A DNA stretch of 11,385 nucleotides from the NCBI GenBank assembly GCA_019120235.1, contig DWVN01000066.1:1-11385 (forward strand), read 5' to 3'. The DNA is from Dwaynesavagella gallinarum. GTDB taxonomy: Bacteria > Bacillota > Clostridia > Clostridiales > Clostridiaceae. The notes beneath the pieces were generated by a model. The model made no database searches and had not been told where the DNA came from. It saw only the letters and a list, made by a program, of their open reading frames with translations. Positions 8,081-11,385 of this stretch are shown here, in pieces. The translations under genes and the position numbers were made by a program. Each line of letters starts with the position of its first letter. Position 1 is the stretch's first letter.

Positions 8081-8113
8081 TAAATCACCTCTATATTTAA
8101 CGTTTATATTAAA

Positions 8114-8142
8114 ATATTATCATATAGAAAGAAATTATTTAA
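8114..8142 (-). promoter_or_regulatory. Probable promoter of the PHP gene, extended -10
   Basis: Minus-strand TTAAAT (8142-8137), a 17-nt spacer and TAATAT (8119-8114), with TGA immediately before the -10 box giving an extended -10. The predicted transcript would begin near 8107, leaving a leader of about 27 nt that carries the AGAGGTGAT ribosome binding site. Confidence 0.45.
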
Positions 8143-8144
8143 TT

Positions 8145-8178
8145 AAAAAAGTGTCATAACTTATGTAGTTACAACACT
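8145..8178 (-). terminator. Rho-independent terminator of the CotS-like gene
   Basis: The minus-strand arms AGTGTTGTAAC (8178-8168) and GTTATGACACT (8160-8150) form an 11-bp stem. As RNA the two non-Watson-Crick positions are G-U wobbles, which pair only when read on this strand. The loop is 7 nt, followed by a run of T down to 8145. It begins three bases past the stop codon. Confidence 0.82.
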
Positions 8179-8180
8179 AA

Positions 8181-9131
8181 TTAGAGATTAAGTTCATATT
8201 TACAATATTTTTTTAATTTATTCAATAGCCTTAATTCATCTATATTTTTATTTTGAATGTAGAACCTATAACCAAGTTTAACAAATTTATAAGGATGCTT
8301 CAAATAACTATCAAATAAAGTTTTTTCAAACTCACTAAATTTATAATATTTATTATAAACTTTATATATATCATTTAATACTTTAGTATCAAAACTATTT
8401 TTATAAAACACTCTACGTGCAAATCTAGCTAAATCATAAACCCTATTATTTAAAGATATACCACCAAAATCAATCAAATATATTTTATCATTTTTACCTA
8501 ATATAAAGTTTTGGTAATATAAACTACTATGACAAATAATTTTATTTTCACTTAGAAATTTATTAAAATTATTTTCATTTAAAATATTTATAATTTCACT
8601 TATTTTTAAAATAGCTTTATCAATATTCTCATAATAAAATTTATCAAGTTCACTTAAAGAATTCACTTTTGTGAGTTTATTTTTAATATCGTATAAATTA
8701 AATATATCTTCCTCAAATTTTTCGATCCAATCAGAATTATCTTTTAAAATCATAGAAAAATCATTTACATTTTTAATAGATTCATGAAATAAATAAATTG
8801 TTTTGGTACACTTTTTTATTTCCTTAACATTTTTAATATTGACTTCTCTTCCATCAACCCAACTAAAACAAGCATAAAATTTATTTTCAAACTCAAAATA
8901 AAATTCATTTTTCAAATTATAATATATATTTTGAATATATTTAAAATTATTATATTTTAAATGATTTATAATCTTTTTTGTATTAAAAAGTTTTGTTTTA
9001 GAATTGAACTTTTTAATAAGTAAAATTCTATCTTTAGAATTAATCTTATAAACACTTCTAAATTTCTGTATATTATAATTAGATATACCGTAACTTTTTA
9101 CAATATTGTCTATATGTTCTATGAAGTTCAA
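8181..9131 (-). CDS. CotS-like spore coat protein of the kinase / aminoglycoside phosphotransferase fold
   Basis: This is a protein of the CotS/YutH type, found in the spore coat of endospore formers and built on the small-molecule kinase fold. I prefer the TTG at 9131 (316 residues), as AAGGA (9145-9141) lies 9 nt upstream. The TTG at 9140 directly abuts that site, and an in-frame TAA lies just before it. The N-lobe has the beta-strand Lys region ILLIKKF (near 36-42). The C-lobe has a Brenner-type loop CHSSLYYQN (about 200-208) and IDFGG (220-224), followed by YDLARFARRV. The loop usually reads H-x-D-x4-N. Here the Asp is Ser203, while His201, Asn208 and Asp221 remain, so phosphotransfer is doubtful and a structural role is likely. 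Position near spoIVA supports a sporulation role. Confidence 0.75.
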   Translation of the reverse strand: MNFIEHIDNIVKSYGISNYNIQKFRSVYKINSKDRILLIKKFNSKTKLFNTKKIINHLKYNNFKYIQNIYYNLKNEFYFEFENKFYACFSWVDGREVNIKNVKEIKKCTKTIYLFHESIKNVNDFSMILKDNSDWIEKFEEDIFNLYDIKNKLTKVNSLSELDKFYYENIDKAILKISEIINILNENNFNKFLSENKIICHSSLYYQNFILGKNDKIYLIDFGGISLNNRVYDLARFARRVFYKNSFDTKVLNDIYKVYNKYYKFSEFEKTLFDSYLKHPYKFVKLGYRFYIQNKNIDELRLLNKLKKYCKYELNL

Positions 9132-9139
9132 ATTTCCCA

Positions 9140-9176
9140 ATCCTTATAAATAATTACAATAAAACTTATTAAGGAT
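9140..9176 (-). promoter_or_regulatory. Hairpin that would mask the ribosome binding site of the CotS-like gene
   Basis: The minus-strand arms ATCCTTA (9176-9170) and TAAGGAT (9146-9140) are perfectly complementary over 7 bp. A further partial pairing (ATAA with TTAT) is possible inside. The downstream arm contains the AAGGA ribosome binding site. If formed, it would lower initiation of this gene relative to the gene before it. Function is inferred only from the pairing. Confidence 0.4.
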
Positions 9177-9199
9177 ATTTAAAAATTATAACAAAATAC

Positions 9200-9562
9200 T
9201 TATAGTATATCTTTTAAACTGTTCATTTTTTCTAGAATTTCATTTAATTTAATATATTTAAACTTAAAAATGTTATTCATCTCTTCAAATTCATCAATTT
9301 TAAAAAAATAATTCTCAAAATCTACTTTTCCTAAAATGTATTTGCTTCTTGAAAAATCATTTAATATTTCATCAATATGGTTATCTATTATATTTGTTTT
9401 AAATTGAAACTGAGAAAAATTAAAATATATAACATTATCTTTATTAAAATCTATTTTAAAAGTTTTATTTATCTTTAGTTCTTCAGAGTCATTAATTAAA
9501 CTATAATTAATTTTCATATTGTTATTATTCAAACTACTATCATTCATCAAACAGTAAATCAT
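9200..9562 (-). CDS. Hypothetical protein, 120 residues, unrecognised
   Basis: I do not recognise a family. The protein is acidic to neutral and rich in Asn, Lys, Ile, Phe and Asp, with no signal peptide or membrane span. The middle part (about 30-60) alternates hydrophobic and polar residues as in beta strands (VIYFNFSQFQFKTNI). The last third looks helical, with a Leu/Met-spaced end, KLNEILEKMNSL. The ATG at 9562 is supported by AAAGTGAT (9573-9566), in the same register as the strong AGAGGTGAT of the PHP gene. AAGGGG lies further off (9582-9577). It sits between the DUF4041-type gene (67-nt gap) and the CotS-like gene, all on one strand with no clear GC-containing terminator between them, so it is probably co-transcribed. 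A role as a partner or coat-associated protein is speculation from position. Confidence 0.7.
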   Translation of the reverse strand: MIYCLMNDSSLNNNNMKINYSLINDSEELKINKTFKIDFNKDNVIYFNFSQFQFKTNIIDNHIDEILNDFSRSKYILGKVDFENYFFKIDEFEEMNNIFKFKYIKLNEILEKMNSLKDIL

Positions 9563-9593
9563 AACATCACTTTTAACCCCTTAAAATAAAAAT

Positions 9594-9632
9594 TAATAAA
9601 TAATATTATATTCACATTTTTTTTATTTATTA
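9594..9632 (-). terminator. Weak AT-only hairpin after the DUF4041-type gene
   Basis: The arms TAATAAATAA (9594-9603) and TTATTTATTA (9623-9632) are perfectly complementary over 10 bp, with a 19-nt loop. The second arm includes the stop codon. On the minus strand the stem is followed by a T-rich stretch. With no G-C pair it is at best a leaky terminator or processing site, and read-through into the next gene is likely. Confidence 0.25.
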
Positions 9633-10805
9633 TTTGACTTTAATAAATTTATCTTGATTCATTTTTTCAATAAATTTTTCAATTTCATTCTTTGAACACC
9701 TAAAAAAATTGTCATTATCATTGATTCTTCTAACAATTCTATTTTTAAAATTGACTAAAATTTCTTTAGAAATTTGTTCAACATCATCAACTATATATAA
9801 ATATCTAAGCTCATATTCATAAGGGGTAGAAACTTGATTTAATTTGGCTATTTCTCTAAAAGGAAATAAACTATCCGTAACACAAATCTTAAAAATATCT
9901 TTTCCAAAAGATAAAACATTTGACAAAATATACATATAACCAGATTTAATTTTATTTTCTTGATACTCTATGTACTTTTCCTTTTCTTTTAAATAATTAA
10001 TATGATGCTCGATTTTAATTAATCTATTTTCAAACTCACTCTTCTTAACATTATTGCATTCATTTAAAATTTTACGTTCATAAGCTTGTTTATTTTTCAA
10101 AGATCTTTCCATATCTTTTGAAAATTTATTTCTAATTGAGCGTATTTCTTTCTTTCTCTTATCTTGTTTAATTTCATCTTTAATTTTCAATAATTCTTTC
10201 TCTTTGAATATACAATAACTTTTATAAATTTCAATTTCATTTTTATAAGTATCTATAAATTCATTTGTTATTTCAAAATATTTTTTATTACACATTTGGC
10301 AATAAAAATTTATCATATCATTAAATTTATCTATATAATTATTAGAATTTTGTTTTAAAATTTCATTTTTTATAATTTCAAATTCATTTGATAATCCCCG
10401 AAAAATTATTTTTTCAAAATCTAAATCCTTTACAACACAAATACTATTTTCATATTTAAAAACTTTATTTTGTTTTATTAAATCTTTTCGATTATTTTTA
10501 GTATTTTGAAGTTGTAATTCAAAATCCATTTCCTCTAAAGAATTAAAACAATCTGTACTCAAATTAAAATTCTTTTCATAATAAATATTTTCTATTTTAT
10601 TTAATTCATCTCGATAATAATTTACCTTTTTATTTAAATTATTAATTTCCATGTTAACTGAAACTTTAGTATCATTAAGTAATTTTTTTATTCTATTCAG
10701 TTCTGATTCAGCTTTTTTGTATTCTAAATTAATTGGATTTATATCAACTTCAATATCTTTATGTTCTAAAATTTTAGTATTGTTATTCTTCTTAAAATCA
10801 AACAA
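9630..10805 (-). CDS. Coiled-coil DUF4041 / T5orf172-type protein with a degenerate GIY-YIG-like domain
   Basis: The architecture resembles phage- and plasmid-borne DUF4041 proteins: an N-terminal coiled coil (about 28-75), a DUF4041-like helical section (about 105-215), a very charged Lys/Glu/Arg coiled coil (200-285) and a C-terminal T5orf172 domain of the GIY-YIG fold (289-380). The last begins GYMYILSN and continues LSFGKDIFKICVT. Family members as I recall them read KIGxTRR, then a Glu and His in the following helix, then REFF. Here these become KICVTDS, a helix without those residues and DNFF, so nuclease activity is unlikely. The start is a TTG, supported by AAAGGTGG (10823-10816) 10 nt upstream. 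It follows the spoIVA terminator and heads a likely three-gene unit. A structural or DNA-binding role, perhaps in sporulation, is inference. Confidence 0.7.
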   Translation of the reverse strand: MFDFKKNNNTKILEHKDIEVDINPINLEYKKAESELNRIKKLLNDTKVSVNMEINNLNKKVNYYRDELNKIENIYYEKNFNLSTDCFNSLEEMDFELQLQNTKNNRKDLIKQNKVFKYENSICVVKDLDFEKIIFRGLSNEFEIIKNEILKQNSNNYIDKFNDMINFYCQMCNKKYFEITNEFIDTYKNEIEIYKSYCIFKEKELLKIKDEIKQDKRKKEIRSIRNKFSKDMERSLKNKQAYERKILNECNNVKKSEFENRLIKIEHHINYLKEKEKYIEYQENKIKSGYMYILSNVLSFGKDIFKICVTDSLFPFREIAKLNQVSTPYEYELRYLYIVDDVEQISKEILVNFKNRIVRRINDNDNFFRCSKNEIEKFIEKMNQDKFIKVK

Positions 10806-10815
10806 TTTCGCACAA

Positions 10816-10823
10816 CCACCTTT
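10816..10823 (-). promoter_or_regulatory. Ribosome binding site supporting a TTG start
   Basis: AAAGGTGG on the minus strand, 10 nt before TTG (10805-10803). No ATG or GTG occurs in this frame nearby, so the TTG is the most likely start. Confidence 0.65.
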
Positions 10824-10851
10824 AAGTTAACTTAAAATACTATGTAAATAT

Positions 10852-10880
10852 AACATATCACATTTAATTTTAAAATCCAA
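10852..10880 (-). promoter_or_regulatory. Probable promoter of the three-gene unit
   Basis: Minus-strand TTGGAT (10880-10875), 17 nt, TATGTT (10857-10852), with TGA directly before the -10 box (extended -10). It would give a leader of about 40 nt containing a short palindrome AAGTTAACTT and the AAAGGTGG site. It resembles a vegetative sigma-A promoter more than the sigma-E or sigma-K type expected for coat genes. Confidence 0.4.
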
Positions 10881-10917
10881 ATTTATATATAATTTTACAT
10901 TTTTCGCATGAAATTAC

Positions 10918-10962
10918 AAAAAAAATTAAGCACCTATACATTTTGTATAAGTGCTTAATTTT
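10918..10962 (-). terminator. Rho-independent terminator of spoIVA
   Basis: The arms at 10945-10962 and 10922-10939 form an 18-bp stem on the minus strand, with GCAC/GTGC at the core and one G-U wobble, closed by a 5-nt loop. Eight T follow (10925-10918, overlapping the stem foot). It starts 12 nt past the spoIVA stop and isolates spoIVA from the next gene. Confidence 0.9.
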
Positions 10963-10974
10963 AAGATATTTTGT

Positions 10975-11385
10975 TTAAAGAATTATACAAATTAATCCTC
11001 CACTACCTTCGTTTACAATTTTTTGTAGTGTTTTTTGAATTTTAGCTTGTACATCTTCAGGCATTTTATATAATTTATTTTGAAGTCCTTCTTTAACTAA
11101 AACTTCTAAACTTTTTCCAAACATATTTGATTGCCACATACTTGATGGATCATTTTCAAATTGTTCAAGTAAAGATTTAACAAGTTCTTCTGTCTCTCTT
11201 TCTGTTCCCATTATCGGTGAAATTTCAGTTTGAATATCAGCTTTTATTAAATGAAGTGATGGTGCAGACGCTTTTAATTTAACCCCATAACGTGTACCTT
11301 GTCTTATTATTTCAGGTTCTTCAAATTTCATTTCAGAAAGTTGTGGAGCAACTAAACCATATCCAGTTTCTCTAACATCATTTAA
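10975..11385 (-). CDS. spoIVA: Stage IV sporulation protein A, C-terminal end (partial)
   Basis: SpoIVA is the ATPase that polymerises on the outer forespore membrane and forms the base on which the spore coat is built; it also affects cortex formation. Only the last 136 residues are in the window, and the reading frame is open to the right edge. The family's distinctive C-terminal part is clear: ETGYGLVAPQLSEM, RYGVKLKASAPSLHLIKADI, EISPIMGTE and the invariant end GGLICIIL. Full-length proteins are about 490 residues, so the ATPase domain lies beyond 11385. The internal ATG at 11331 is not the start, since conserved sequence continues upstream of it. The gene ends at a strong terminator and is probably transcribed on its own in the mother cell. 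Confidence 0.96.
   Translation of the reverse strand, partial: LNDVRETGYGLVAPQLSEMKFEEPEIIRQGTRYGVKLKASAPSLHLIKADIQTEISPIMGTERETEELVKSLLEQFENDPSSMWQSNMFGKSLEVLVKEGLQNKLYKMPEDVQAKIQKTLQKIVNEGSGGLICIIL

Noticed and set aside
8081..8113. A riboswitch or structured leader before the PHP gene
   Set aside because: The leader is only about 27 nt and A/T-only apart from the ribosome binding site; no room for an aptamer.
10835..10850. A CATAGTAT sequence as a sigma-E or sigma-K -10 box for the three-gene unit
   Set aside because: No matching -35 element at the proper distance; the extended -10 sigma-A type site close by is a better match.
1..11385. CRISPR array, insertion sequence, tRNA or rRNA genes
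   Set aside because: No regularly spaced repeats, no transposase motifs or terminal inverted repeats, and no cloverleaf or rRNA-like GC-rich segments were seen on either strand.

Overview
This is a strongly AT-rich stretch with A/T-heavy third codon positions and Lys/Asn/Ile-rich proteins. Gram-positive style ribosome binding sites (AGAGGTGAT, GAGGG, AAAGGTGG) and U-tract hairpin terminators are present throughout. The C-terminal end of the sporulation ATPase SpoIVA lies at the right edge, and a CotS-type spore-coat kinase-fold protein is nearby. Together these point to an endospore-forming member of the Clostridia. A very AT-rich Clostridium or a segmented filamentous bacterium would both fit, but the sequence alone does not settle the genus. 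All genes but one are on the minus strand, so transcription runs right to left.

Left part (1-5289): a type I restriction-modification operon in the order hsdR, hsdM, hsdS. Each pair overlaps by ATGA (stop inside start), so the three subunits are probably translationally coupled. HsdR and HsdM are intact. HsdS, the specificity subunit, is cut by the window edge after its first target recognition domain. A promoter-like sequence lies just upstream of hsdR.

Middle part (5381-7373): an RpiR-family sugar-responsive regulator sits next to the C-terminal third of a 6-phospho-beta-glucosidase. That enzyme has lost its first two thirds. Back to back with it, on the plus strand, is a multi-pass membrane ORF that also appears to lack its natural start. 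This arrangement looks like the scar of a deletion in a former beta-glucoside utilisation locus. The regulator has a large imperfect palindrome over its promoter, and the promoter places the transcript start at or next to the start codon.

Right part (7333-11385): a PHP-domain phosphatase of the YcdX type has its own extended -10 promoter and strong ribosome binding site. It lies downstream of a three-gene set that ends in a good terminator. That set encodes a coiled-coil DUF4041/T5orf172-type protein whose GIY-YIG-like active-site residues look lost, a 120-residue orphan, and a CotS-like kinase-fold protein with Ser in place of the catalytic Asp. The set follows directly after the spoIVA terminator. 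The combination of a degenerate nuclease fold, an orphan and a degenerate kinase fold between spoIVA and a metabolic gene is the least ordinary part of the window. A role in the spore coat or mother cell is a reasonable inference from position, but unproven.
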